Source: Burkholderia metallica
GTDB taxonomy: Bacteria > Pseudomonadota > Gammaproteobacteria > Burkholderiales > Burkholderiaceae
Reading direction: 5' to 3'
DNA: 64,000 nucleotides
Assembly: GCF_902832845.1 (NCBI RefSeq)
Contig: NZ_CADFDB010000019.1
Location: forward strand, 1-64,000
Positions within the stretch are counted from its first letter, which is position 1. Every line of letters begins with the position of its first letter. Made by a program: the position numbers and the translations under genes. The notes below the pieces were generated by a model. It ran no database searches, was not told the DNA's origin, and saw nothing but the letters and a program-made list of their open reading frames with translations. Shown here piece after piece: positions 35,571-44,926 of this stretch.

Positions 35571-35901
35571 GCGGGTTCCCCAGTGTGCGCGTCAAATTGC
35601 GAATGAGATCATAGCGCTCCCGTTCTTCGGCGCGGTCAATTACTGTCAAAATTTCCGACTTGGCCCTTGCCGCGTCCACTGCGGCACGGCGTGGCCATCG
35701 GCCGGGCCGCATTCCTGCACGACACCAACCCCGACTGGACCTGATCAGACAAAAGGCATCAGGGGATAAACAAACGTTATCAGGATAAAAATTTGCGCGT
35801 ATCGCGATGTTTTGCCCGGTCTTAACATGCGGCCAGCGCTCGCGGGATGCCTGACGATCCACGCGGCGCTCACGATACCGATACCCATGGAGACACCCCC
35901 G
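35571..35901. promoter_or_regulatory. Promoter region of the transporter operon with GATAA inverted repeat
   Basis: 331 bases between the divergent DUF2827 and MHS transporter genes. In an AT-rich patch, TTATC-AG-GATAA at 35777-35788 is a 12-bp inverted repeat; a second GATAA lies at 35765-35769 within ATCAGGGGATAA, a near copy of the ATCAGGATAA inside the repeat. This arrangement of a palindrome and an adjacent half-site is typical of a regulator-binding site for the operon that starts at 35902. The regulator is not identified. Confidence 0.5.
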
Positions 35902-37218
35902 ATGCAAGACGCCGCCACGCCGCTCGTCGACGCGCCGCCGGCCCCGCGCCGCCGTTCGGCGCAGACCCGGACGATCATCGCCACCTCGGCCGGCAACGCG
36001 CTCGAGATGTTCGACTTCACCGTGTTCAGCTACTTCGCCGCGCTGATCGGCAAGACGTTCTTCCCCGTCGACTCGGGCGCCGGCCCGCTGCTGCTCGCGA
36101 TGGCGACGTTCGGCGTCGGCTTCGTGATGCGCCCGCTCGGCGGCATCCTGATCGGCAACTACGCGGACCGCGCGGGCCGGCGGGCAGCATTGACGCTGAC
36201 GATCCAGCTGATGATCGCGGGCACCGCGTTGATCGCGCTGACCCCGTCGTATGCGCGCATCGGCGTCGTCGCGCCGGTGCTGGTCGTGATCGGCCGGCTG
36301 TTGCAGGGCCTGTCGACCGGCGGCGAAATCGGCGCGTCGACCACCTTCCTGATGGAATCGGGCCCGCTCGCCGGCCGCGGCTTCATGGTGAGCTGGCAAA
36401 TGATCAGCCAGGGCGTCGCGGCGCTGCTCGGCGCGCTCAGCGGCGCGCTGCTGTCGGCCGTGCTGCCGGCCGACGCGCTCGAAAGCTGGGGCTGGCGCGT
36501 GCCGTTCCTGCTCGGCCTGCTGCTCGGCCCGGTCGGCTTCTACATCCGCCGGCATCTCGACGAAACGCACGTGTCGACGCGCGACACCGGCGGCAGCGCG
36601 GCGCGCGAAGTGTTTACGCGCTACCTCGGCCGCGTCGTGCTCGGCACGCTGATGATCATCGGCGGCACGTCCACGCTCTACATCTTCGTGTTCTACATGC
36701 CGGCCTACGCGGTGCGCACGCTGCACCTGCCGATGGCGACGTCGTTGCTCGCCGGCTGCGCGTCGGGGCTGGCGATGATCGTCGCAGCGCTCGTGTCGGG
36801 GCTGTGGATCATCGATCGCCTGCCGCGCCGCAAGCCGATGATCGCCGTCACGTGGCTGCTGTCGCTCGCGTGCGTGTATCCGGCGTTCCGGCTGCTGATC
36901 GCCGCGCCGTCGGTCGGGCTGATGGTCGCGATCGTCACCGTCGTGATGGCCTTCGCCACCGCGGGCAGTTCCGCATTCCTGCTGCTGATCATGGAGGCGT
37001 TCCCGCCGCGCGTGCGCGCCACCGCGCTCGCGACGATCTACAGCTTCGGCGTGACGATCTTCGGCGGCTTCGCGCAATTCAACGTCACGTGGCTCCTGCA
37101 TCGCACCGGCGACCCGATGTCGCCCGCGTGGTACGTGCTCGCGTGCGGCGCCGTCAGCATGATCGCGCTGTGGCGCTTCCGCGAACGCCCGGCCGACTCG
37201 CACGACGACGGCCGCTGA
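35902..37218 (+). CDS. MHS-family (metabolite:H+ symporter) MFS transporter
   Basis: A 438-residue major facilitator transporter with about 12 membrane helices. The early SAGNALEMFDFTVFSYFAAL helix is the MHS signature, and the loop 2-3 motif reads GNYADRAGRRAAL. A second signature, RLLQGLSTGGEIGASTTFLM, is typical of citrate, proline/betaine and shikimate-type symporters. I start at the ATG at 35902, which has GGAGA 9 bases before it; the ATG at 35887 is an alternative. It leads an operon with a porin and an M20 amidohydrolase, so it likely imports a carboxylate or amide substrate. Confidence 0.9.
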   Translation: MQDAATPLVDAPPAPRRRSAQTRTIIATSAGNALEMFDFTVFSYFAALIGKTFFPVDSGAGPLLLAMATFGVGFVMRPLGGILIGNYADRAGRRAALTLTIQLMIAGTALIALTPSYARIGVVAPVLVVIGRLLQGLSTGGEIGASTTFLMESGPLAGRGFMVSWQMISQGVAALLGALSGALLSAVLPADALESWGWRVPFLLGLLLGPVGFYIRRHLDETHVSTRDTGGSAAREVFTRYLGRVVLGTLMIIGGTSTLYIFVFYMPAYAVRTLHLPMATSLLAGCASGLAMIVAALVSGLWIIDRLPRRKPMIAVTWLLSLACVYPAFRLLIAAPSVGLMVAIVTVVMAFATAGSSAFLLLIMEAFPPRVRATALATIYSFGVTIFGGFAQFNVTWLLHRTGDPMSPAWYVLACGAVSMIALWRFRERPADSHDDGR

Positions 37219-37367
37219 ACGGCCCACCGCTTCATTCACGGCGACGCCGGGCACCGGCACCGCCACTCCCGAACAGACCAAGGAATCCGCGACGTCGACG
37301 CGTACGCGGGCGGGCCGTTGCACGCCTGCGATTCGCGCGCCGACGATGGCGACACCACGAGACGAAC

Positions 37368-38426
37368 GTGCGCAATTCAACCCTGATGGCCGCGTGCTGC
37401 GCGGCGGTAACCTGCATGTGGGCCGCGCCGGCCCGTGCCAACGTACAGATCTACGGCGCGCTCGACAGCTTCCTGCAATACGCGCGCATCGGCAGCCGGA
37501 CGAGCGTCGGCCTGATGAGCGGCGGCGCGTCGACGTCGCGCTTCGGCTTCATCGGCAGCGAGGATCTCGGCGGCGGGCTGCGCGCGAGCTTTCGCCTCGA
37601 AAGCGGCTTCGACCTGATGTCCGGCCGCCCGCAAAGCGCGGCGTCGTTCTACAACCGCGAAGCCAACGTCGCGATCGGCTCCGCGGACTGGGGGACGGTC
37701 AAGCTCGGCAAGCAGTATCCGGCGATCGTGCCCGAAGCGGCCGATCCGTTCTATCTCGTCGGCCAGTTGTCGCCGTTCGCGAGTACCGCGCTGATCGGCA
37801 GCGACCTCGGGCGCGGCGCCGCATCGCTGCCCGGACGCATCGAGAACGCGATCAGCTACAAGACGCCGACCTACGGCGGACTCGACGTCACCGTGCTCTA
37901 CGCGTTTCGCAATGCGGCCGGCGCAAGCCCGATCGCGAGCAATGCGGGCGCCGTCGCCAATTTCGCGCGCGGCCCGGTGATGCTGAGCGCGGCCTACAAC
38001 GCGATCTGGGCCGCGACGTCGTCGACGCCGGGCGGCGCCCCCGACGGCCCGCGCACCGACTCGGTGATGGCCAGCGCGTCGTATGCGTTCGGCCCGACGC
38101 TCGCGTCGTTCGCGTACACGCTGATGCGCCCCACCGCGCCCGGCACGCTCGTCGCGCAGGTCTATTCGCTGGGTGCGATCTGGCAGCGCGGCCCGCACGC
38201 GATGCGCGCCGATCTCGCGTATCGCACGATCGCCGGCCAGCCGAGCCACGCGCTCGGCGCGCTGCTCGGCTACGACTACCAGTTCTCGAAGCTCACCGGT
38301 GTGTACGTGCGGCTCGGCGGCTTCAGGAACACCGGACAGTCGGCGCTGTCGTTCGGCGCCGCGCCGATGTCCGCGCCCGGCATGAGCAGCACCGTCTTCG
38401 CCCTTGGCCTCCGGCAGAAATTCTGA
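37368..38426 (+). CDS. Gram-negative porin (OmpC/Omp32-like)
   Basis: A 352-residue outer-membrane porin of the beta-proteobacterial type. The signal peptide (MRNSTLMAACCAAVTCMWAA, cleaved after ARA) is followed by NVQIYGALDSFLQYA, the classic first strand. Further hallmarks are SRFGFIGSEDLGGGLRASFR, VAIGSADWGTVKLGKQYPA, and the terminal Phe in FALGLRQKF that directs insertion by the BAM complex. The start is GTG at 37368; an ATG at 37386 would shorten the basic n-region. It sits between a transporter and a hydrolase and probably admits their substrate across the outer membrane. Confidence 0.92.
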   Translation: MRNSTLMAACCAAVTCMWAAPARANVQIYGALDSFLQYARIGSRTSVGLMSGGASTSRFGFIGSEDLGGGLRASFRLESGFDLMSGRPQSAASFYNREANVAIGSADWGTVKLGKQYPAIVPEAADPFYLVGQLSPFASTALIGSDLGRGAASLPGRIENAISYKTPTYGGLDVTVLYAFRNAAGASPIASNAGAVANFARGPVMLSAAYNAIWAATSSTPGGAPDGPRTDSVMASASYAFGPTLASFAYTLMRPTAPGTLVAQVYSLGAIWQRGPHAMRADLAYRTIAGQPSHALGALLGYDYQFSKLTGVYVRLGGFRNTGQSALSFGAAPMSAPGMSSTVFALGLRQKF

Positions 38427-38455
38427 CCGCGCCAGCCTCTTCACAGGAGCAATTC

Positions 38456-39874
38456 ATGACTTCACTCGCCCTCGACTTCATCGACAGCCAGCGCGCGCAA
38501 TTCACCGAGCTGTCCGACCGGATCTGGAACCTCGCGGAGCTGCGCTACGAGGAATTCGCGTCGACCGACCTGCACGTCCGGATGCTGGAACAAGCCGGCT
38601 TTCGCGTGACGCGCGGCGTGGCCGACATCCCGACCGCGTTCGTCGCCGAAGCCGGCAACGGCGGCCCCGTCATCGGCATCCTCGGCGAATACGACGCGCT
38701 GTCCGGGCTCAGCCAGGAAGCGGGCGCCCTCACCTGCCAGCCGTCGGGCGAGATCTCGAACGGCAACGGCCACGGCTGCGGCCACCACCTGCTCGGCACG
38801 GCCGCGCATCTCGCCGCGGCCGCGGTGAAGGCGCATCTGGAACGCACGGGCCAGCCCGGCACCGTCCGCTTCTACGGCTGCCCCGCCGAGGAAGGCGGGT
38901 CGGGCAAGACCTTCATGGCGCGCGCCGGCGTGTTCGACGATCTCGACGCCGCGCTGTCGTGGCACCCGCACGTGTACACGGGCATCTTCCCCGCCGGTTC
39001 GCTCGCGAACATCCAGGCGTACTTCCGCTTCACCGGCAAGGCGTCGCATGCCGCCGCGTCGCCGCACCTCGGCCGCAGCGCGCTGGATGCGGTCGAACTG
39101 ATGAACGTGGGCGTGAACTACCTGCGCGAACACATGCTGCCCGAGGCGCGCGTGCACTACGCGGTGACGAACACCGGCGGCCTGTCGCCGAACGTCGTGC
39201 AGGCCAATGCGGAAGTGCTGTACCTGGTGCGCGCGGCCCGCAACGACCAGGCGGCCGACCTGTTCGAGCGCGTGAAGAACGTCGCGCGCGGCGCGGCGTT
39301 GATGACCGATTGCCGGCTCGAGATCGTGTTCGACAAGGCGTGCTCGAACCTGCTGGAAAACACCGTGCTGAACCAGGTCATGTACCGGCATCTGCAGTCG
39401 ATCGGCACCGCCGGCTTCGACGCGGACGATGCGGCGCTCGCCGACGCGTACCAGCGCCAGACGCTGACTGCTCAGGATATCGAAACGTCGTCGCGTTCTC
39501 TGAACCAGGCGTGGCGCAATCCGAAGGCGCTGTTCGACGGCATCGATCCGTACGAGCCGGGCAAGGGCCGCCCGATCTGCGGCTCGACCGACGTTGGGGA
39601 CGTGAGCTGGGTCACGCCGACCGCGCAGTGCCACACGAGCTGCTACGCGTTCGGCACGCCGCCGCATTCGTGGCAATGGGTCGCGCAAGGCAAGACACCG
39701 CTCGCGCACAAGGGGATGCTGCTGGCGGCGAAGACGATGGCCGCGACCGCGATCGACCTGCTCGGCGCGCCGGACACGCTCGCGCAGGCGAAGGCGGAGC
39801 TGCTCGAGCGGCGCGGCGGCCGGCCGTACGTGTGCCCGATTCCGGACGACGTCGCGCTACCGTTCCGCCGTTGA
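38456..39874 (+). CDS. M20 family amidohydrolase, AbgB-like
   Basis: A 472-residue metallo-amidohydrolase resembling p-aminobenzoyl-glutamate hydrolase subunit B. Metal-ligand motifs are GHGCGHHLLGTAAH, FYGCPAEEGGSGK and LSWHPHVYTG; the dimerisation domain contains GKASHAAASPHLGRSALDAV. The CGSTDVGDVSWVTPTAQCHT segment is characteristic of the AbgB branch. The start at 38456 has ACAGGAG upstream and lies 29 bases after the porin stop, completing a transporter-porin-hydrolase operon for uptake and cleavage of an N-acyl or aryl-glutamate-type amide. The exact substrate is unknown. A GC hairpin (near 39888-39900) separates it from the convergent binding-protein gene. Confidence 0.9.
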   Translation: MTSLALDFIDSQRAQFTELSDRIWNLAELRYEEFASTDLHVRMLEQAGFRVTRGVADIPTAFVAEAGNGGPVIGILGEYDALSGLSQEAGALTCQPSGEISNGNGHGCGHHLLGTAAHLAAAAVKAHLERTGQPGTVRFYGCPAEEGGSGKTFMARAGVFDDLDAALSWHPHVYTGIFPAGSLANIQAYFRFTGKASHAAASPHLGRSALDAVELMNVGVNYLREHMLPEARVHYAVTNTGGLSPNVVQANAEVLYLVRAARNDQAADLFERVKNVARGAALMTDCRLEIVFDKACSNLLENTVLNQVMYRHLQSIGTAGFDADDAALADAYQRQTLTAQDIETSSRSLNQAWRNPKALFDGIDPYEPGKGRPICGSTDVGDVSWVTPTAQCHTSCYAFGTPPHSWQWVAQGKTPLAHKGMLLAAKTMAATAIDLLGAPDTLAQAKAELLERRGGRPYVCPIPDDVALPFRR

Positions 39875-39905
39875 GCGCGTACCCGGCCGGTGGCCGGCCG
39901 CGCCG

Positions 39906-40877
39906 TTACGCGAGCGCGGGCGGCGCAGCCTGGCTGACGTCGACGCGTTTCGGCAGGATGCCGGCCTGGTAGAACACGTCGGCGACGCGCTGCTGGTATG
40001 CGAGCGTGTCGCGCGTGACGGGCTCGACGCCGAAGCGCGCGCGGCGGAACGCGAGCGCGACGGCGGGCTCCGGAATCCCCCAGAGCTTCGAGAATTCGGC
40101 CGCGCCCTGCGCGCGGTTCGCATCGAGCCAGCGCTGGACCGTCGTCAGTTCCTGCACGGCGGCATCGAGCACGTCGGCGTTGCGCTGCGCATATGTGCGC
40201 GACGCGAAGTAGTAGCCGCGGTTCTCGACGAGGCCCGTGCCGTCCGCGACGATGCGCGCGTCGAACGCCTGCTGGACCACCGCAAGGAACGGGTCCCAGA
40301 TGATCCATGCATCGACCGAGCGGTTCTCGAATGCCGCGTGCGCATCGGACGGCGACAGCCACACCGGCGTGACGTCCGAACGGTCGAGCTTCGCGGCCTG
40401 CAACAGCCTGACCAGCAGGAAGTGCGTGTTCGATCCCTTCACCAGCGCGATGCGCTTGCCGCGCAGGTCCGCGAAGGTCCTGACCGGCGAATCCTTCGCG
40501 ACGACCACGGCTTCGGCCGCGGGACCGGCCGGCGTCTGCGCGTAGTAGACGAGCGGCGCGCCGGCCGCGAGCGCGAAGACGGGCGGCGCTTCGCCGACGT
40601 CGCCGAAGTCGATCGATCCCGCGTTCAACGCCTCGAGCTGCGGCGGCCCCGACGGAAACTCGGTCCACGTGACGGTCACGCCGAGCGTCGCGAGTTTGCC
40701 CTGCAGCGTGCCGCGCGCCTTCAGCAAGCTGAGCGGCCCTTTCTGATAGCCGATGCGCAACGTGCGCGCGCCGGCCGTGCCCGCCAGCGCGAGGCCCGGA
40801 GCCACGGCGGCGCCCGCCGCGATGGCCAGCCCGGCATGCAGGAGCCGGCGGCGGGTGGTCGAGTGTGGGTCTGCCAT
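39906..40877 (-). CDS. ABC transporter substrate-binding protein, sulfonate/nitrate type
   Basis: A 323-residue periplasmic binding protein. The N-terminus (HSTTRRRLLHAGLAIAAGAA) has a twin-Arg-like signal with a Sec-style hydrophobic core. The mature part begins RTLRIGYQKGPLSLLKARGT, typical of SsuA/TauA-type proteins binding aliphatic sulfonates, with FPSGPPQLEALNAGSIDFG and GSNTHFLLVRLLQ as supporting motifs. No permease or ATPase gene lies next to it, so it must use components encoded elsewhere. The start at 40877 is set by the signal peptide. It is convergent with the M20 amidohydrolase. Confidence 0.9.
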   Translation of the reverse strand: MADPHSTTRRRLLHAGLAIAAGAAVAPGLALAGTAGARTLRIGYQKGPLSLLKARGTLQGKLATLGVTVTWTEFPSGPPQLEALNAGSIDFGDVGEAPPVFALAAGAPLVYYAQTPAGPAAEAVVVAKDSPVRTFADLRGKRIALVKGSNTHFLLVRLLQAAKLDRSDVTPVWLSPSDAHAAFENRSVDAWIIWDPFLAVVQQAFDARIVADGTGLVENRGYYFASRTYAQRNADVLDAAVQELTTVQRWLDANRAQGAAEFSKLWGIPEPAVALAFRRARFGVEPVTRDTLAYQQRVADVFYQAGILPKRVDVSQAAPPALA

Positions 40878-41157
40878 GTCGTTTCGGATTCGATGAAGAG
40901 GATGCGGCTTTGCGCGTACATGCGATGAAGCCGGTCGAACCGATTCTAGGGGGTCGGCGCCGCGCGCCGAACCAACGATGTTCGATATCGAAAGCAAGCG
41001 CTTTCATAAGGGCATGCCGGTTACCCGGGCATCCATGCCCAGGGGCCGTCATGACGATGCAGTCGACAGCTGCATCAAGATCTGCATCGAATAAAGGAGT
41101 GCGTATTATTTTATCGATCGATGCGCGACCGCGTGGTCGCGCGCCGAAGATCCGACT

Positions 41158-42099
41158 TCAGGACTTGCAGGAAGCGTTCAGCGCAGCCTCGTCGGCGGCC
41201 AGCATTTCGGGCACGCATTCGCGCAGGAAATCGACGAACGTGCGGATCTTCGCATCGAGATACTGGCGCGACGCGTACAGCGTGTAGACGGTCAGCTTCT
41301 GCAGCCGGTAGTCGGGCAGGACGCGCACCAGCGCGCCGCTCGCGAGCGCGGGCAGCGCCGACGACATCGGCAGCGAACCGATGCCGAGGCCGGCGCGCAG
41401 CGCGGCGCCGAGCGCATCGGCGATGTTCACCTGGAAATCCGGTGACGGCAGGTCGAACGTCTCGGGGCCGTCGGGGCCCTCGAGATGCCAGCGATCGCGC
41501 GGAAAGACCGGCGTGACGATCTGCAGGCACGCATGGCCGTCGAGCTCGCGCACCGTGCGCGGCGTGCCGCGCTCCTTCAGATACGCGGGCGACGCGCACA
41601 GCACGCTGTGCACCTCGCCGAGCCGCTGCGAAACGAGCCCCGAATCGGGCAGCTCCGTCGCGCTCAGTTGCAGCGACACGTCGTAGCCTTCGTCGATGAT
41701 GTCGGGCACGTGCTGCGACAGCGTCAGCTCGACCGCGACCGACGGATAGCGCTGCCGGTAACGCACGACCGCGGGCACCACGTAGGCCTGGCCGAAGCTC
41801 GTCGTCGCGTGGACATGCAGCCGCCCGGACGGCTTCGCCTGTGCGTCGGCCGCCTCGGCTTCCGCTTCTTCGATATAGCCGAGGATGCGCTGGCAGCGGT
41901 CGAGATACCGCTGCCCGGCGTCGGTCAGCGCGATGCGGCGCGTGCTCCGGTTGAGCAGGCGCGTGCGCAGATGCGTTTCGAGCTGCGCGACGGACCGCGA
42001 GGCATAGGCCGTCGTGATGTCCAGGCGCTGGGCCGCGCTCGTGAAGCTGCCCTCCTCCGCCACCCGGACGAAAATGCGCATCATCTGTAACGTGTCCAT
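41158..42099 (-). CDS. LysR-family transcriptional regulator
   Basis: A 313-residue LysR regulator of the common DsdC/AaeR-like branch. The winged helix covers MMRIFVRVAEEGSFTSAAQR and LDITTAYASRSVAQLETHLR; the effector domain contains GRLHVHATTSFGQAYVVPAV and ends in FVDFLRECVPEML. The start at 42099 fits the family N-terminus (MDTLQMMRIF). Its stop is 280 bases from the binding-protein gene on the same strand, so a regulatory link to that gene is possible but not indicated. Confidence 0.9.
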   Translation of the reverse strand: MDTLQMMRIFVRVAEEGSFTSAAQRLDITTAYASRSVAQLETHLRTRLLNRSTRRIALTDAGQRYLDRCQRILGYIEEAEAEAADAQAKPSGRLHVHATTSFGQAYVVPAVVRYRQRYPSVAVELTLSQHVPDIIDEGYDVSLQLSATELPDSGLVSQRLGEVHSVLCASPAYLKERGTPRTVRELDGHACLQIVTPVFPRDRWHLEGPDGPETFDLPSPDFQVNIADALGAALRAGLGIGSLPMSSALPALASGALVRVLPDYRLQKLTVYTLYASRQYLDAKIRTFVDFLRECVPEMLAADEAALNASCKS

Positions 42100-42346
42100 C
42101 GACCTGTCCCCGGATTGAGATCGCATCGCGCCAACGGCCGGCGAGGGGGCCGGCGGCGCCGGCGCGGGCCGGTCTGGCGCGAATTGTGCGGAACAGTACA
42201 GCAGCGATGCAGACGTGTCCAGTTCGCCGTACGCGGCGCGATCGGGACGCGGAATCGGGTCGTCCGGTGGCCGGGCGGCCGGCGTCCGGCCGTGCGCAGG
42301 GCGAGCCCGGCGCGCAGCAGCGCGCCGTTCGCTCGTCGCACGGATC

Positions 42347-43201
42347 TCAGGGTTCGATCAGGCGCGGATGGTCGGTGAAGGCCACGCCCGTGTCGGCGGG
42401 GGTTGCGATCTGCGCGGACTGGCGCACCGGTTCGCGCGTCGCGGCAAGCCAGCGCGTGAACTCGGCGGCGGTCATGCCGACCGCCGCGGCCGAGCCGGAC
42501 GACGATGCCGCGGCAAGCGCCGCGTCGTCATGGCGCGCCGCCGCCCGCACCTTCGGCGCAGCGGCACTCGCGGCGGCCGGCGCAACCGAGGCCGTCGATG
42601 CCGCCGCCTGCGGGCGGGCCGGGGCGATGCGGGCGTGCTTGCGCTGCGGCACCGTCGCCGGCTTCGATGCGTCGGCGGGCGCGACGGTCGTGACGACCTC
42701 GCCTGCGCCCTGCGCTGCCGGCCTATCCGTCCGCATTGCGAACGATTCCTGCCGATCCGTTCCAGGCTGCATGCTTTCCGGCGGGAGGACGGCGGCGACC
42801 GGCGCCGCAACGGCCGCCTCCGGCATCATCGAGATCGCCGACTCGTAGAACGTGTCCTGTGACGGCGCACGCGTGCGGATGCGGGTGCGGTTGTCGATGA
42901 TGTGCGTCGCCGCGACACATACGGAGCCGAACACGAGGCCGACGAGCATCGCCATCAGCGTCGGCCGCCACCGGCGGCAGGTACGCGACGCCGCCCACGC
43001 GCGATTCTCGGAGCCGAAATCCGCCGCCTGGACCGCGGCGACGCGCGGCGCCTCGCGCGTCACGCGCAGATCGAACACGCCCGGCCGCGGCCGCCGGCTC
43101 GGGACGAACGGCGTGCGCCGCCGGCCATACGGCGGCGGCACGTCGGAATATGGATGCGCGAGCGGTAGCGCGAAAACGCCGGTGATGTCCTGCATGCCCA
43201 T
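42347..43201 (-). CDS. Hypothetical single-pass membrane protein
   Basis: About 284 residues from the ATG at 43201, with one transmembrane helix at roughly residues 82-100 (LMAMLVGLVFGSVCVAATHI). The N-terminal part is Arg and Pro-rich and presumably cytoplasmic; the C-terminal part is Ala, Pro and Thr-rich and low in complexity, as in periplasmic spacer regions, and ends with AAEFTRWLAATREPVRQSAQ. I recognise no family. No good ribosome-binding site exists for any start; GTG 43225 and ATG 43195 are alternatives. It is on the same strand as the barrel gene downstream of the FixJ-type system. Confidence 0.55.
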   Translation of the reverse strand: MGMQDITGVFALPLAHPYSDVPPPYGRRRTPFVPSRRPRPGVFDLRVTREAPRVAAVQAADFGSENRAWAASRTCRRWRPTLMAMLVGLVFGSVCVAATHIIDNRTRIRTRAPSQDTFYESAISMMPEAAVAAPVAAVLPPESMQPGTDRQESFAMRTDRPAAQGAGEVVTTVAPADASKPATVPQRKHARIAPARPQAAASTASVAPAAASAAAPKVRAAARHDDAALAAASSSGSAAAVGMTAAEFTRWLAATREPVRQSAQIATPADTGVAFTDHPRLIEP

Positions 43202-43478
43202 GATGATGTTGACGCGGCACTGCACGACGTCCGCCGTGACGACCCGCGCTCCCGTAGAGTGAATCGATGATGGCGAGTATCGCCGGTCGTGCCGCGCGTC
43301 GTAAATCGGACCAGGCCCGATCGGCGCATCGATACGGTCAGCCTGGTCCTACCGGCGAGCGAACGGCCGCGCCGGATGCGCGAACCCGAAGCGGCCGCGA
43401 CGCACATCGATCCCGCGATTCATCGCGAACGCCCGTCGCGCTCGCCGGCCCATCGGTACCGGGCCGATCGGGACGCGT

Positions 43479-44189
43479 TCAGAACCGGCCGCGCAGGCCG
43501 ATGAACACCTCGTTCGACGACAGCTTCGACTTCAGTTGCTCGTCGCGCGCGAGCACGCGGTTCGCGAACGTGTTGTAGCCCGTCTCGACGTTGCCCATGT
43601 CGACGTAGCGATACCCGACATCGATCGAGAAGCGCTTGTTGATCGCATAGCTGACGCCCGCGCCGGCCGAATACGCGAGGTTGGTCTGCGTGCGCGACGC
43701 GAAGCGGCGCGTGTCGTTGGTCTGCCAGCCGTCGGCCGACACGATCGCCACACCGACGCCGAGCGTGCCGTACACCGAGAAACCGCGGCCCAGATCGAAA
43801 TCCTTGTAGCCGTTCAGCATCAGGCGCTGCGAGGACACGTGGAACTCGTTCGCGTTCGCGTCGAACGGCGCCCAGTAGCTGACGAAGTTGTCGGTGCGCT
43901 TGAACGTGTATTCGCCTTCCGCGCGCCAGCCGTTGCCGAACTGGTAGCCGAGCGCCACCGCGCCCGTCACGCTCGAATTGCCGTCGGGGCCGCCGACGCG
44001 ATTCGTCACGCGCGGGCTCGTCAGTTCCATGTTGGTCGCGTTGTCGAACGCGCCGACCACGCGTGCGGTGGCGTAGTAGCCCGCGTCGCTCAGGTCCTGC
44101 TTCTTCGTTTCCGGTGCGATCGTGTCGGCCAATGCGGCACCCGAGAACAGCAGTGCGAACGACGACGGCAGAGCAAAATACTTGATCAT
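43479..44189 (-). CDS. Outer-membrane beta-barrel protein (OmpA/Opa-like)
   Basis: A 236-residue protein with a signal peptide (MIKYFALPSSFALLFSGAAL, cleaved after ALA) and alternating amphipathic strands ending in NEVFIGLRGRF, a C-terminal Phe signal for outer-membrane insertion. Strand hallmarks such as VALGYQFGNGWRAEGEYTFK and FSIDVGYRYVDMGNVE match 8-strand barrels of the OmpA-like surface antigen type. The start at 44189 is set by the signal peptide. It lies 98 bases downstream of a FixJ-type response regulator gene, with a perfect palindrome in between, so it may be under its control. Confidence 0.85.
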   Translation of the reverse strand: MIKYFALPSSFALLFSGAALADTIAPETKKQDLSDAGYYATARVVGAFDNATNMELTSPRVTNRVGGPDGNSSVTGAVALGYQFGNGWRAEGEYTFKRTDNFVSYWAPFDANANEFHVSSQRLMLNGYKDFDLGRGFSVYGTLGVGVAIVSADGWQTNDTRRFASRTQTNLAYSAGAGVSYAINKRFSIDVGYRYVDMGNVETGYNTFANRVLARDEQLKSKLSSNEVFIGLRGRF

Positions 44190-44275
44190 GAAAATGCGTC
44201 CTTCTCGATGATTCGTGGAAAACGTCATCGTAGGGAGCGCACCGCATTCGCAGAACCCGTTCGCCTACGGGTTAC

Positions 44276-44287
44276 GCCTCCGTAGCG

Positions 44288-44297
<10 letters not shown>
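44276..44297. promoter_or_regulatory. 22-bp perfect palindrome, candidate FixJ-type regulator site
   Basis: GCCTCCGTAGC followed directly by its own reverse complement. It overlaps the last codons of the FixJ-type regulator gene and lies about 87-108 bases upstream of the barrel gene start. A second hairpin, AACCCGT-N6-ACGGGTT (44254-44273), adjoins it. There is no T tract, so an operator is more likely than a terminator. The inner CGTAG/CTACG half-sites recall binding sites of FixJ/NarL-type regulators. Confidence 0.5.
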
Positions 44298-44922
<625 letters not shown>

Positions 44923-44926
<4 letters not shown>

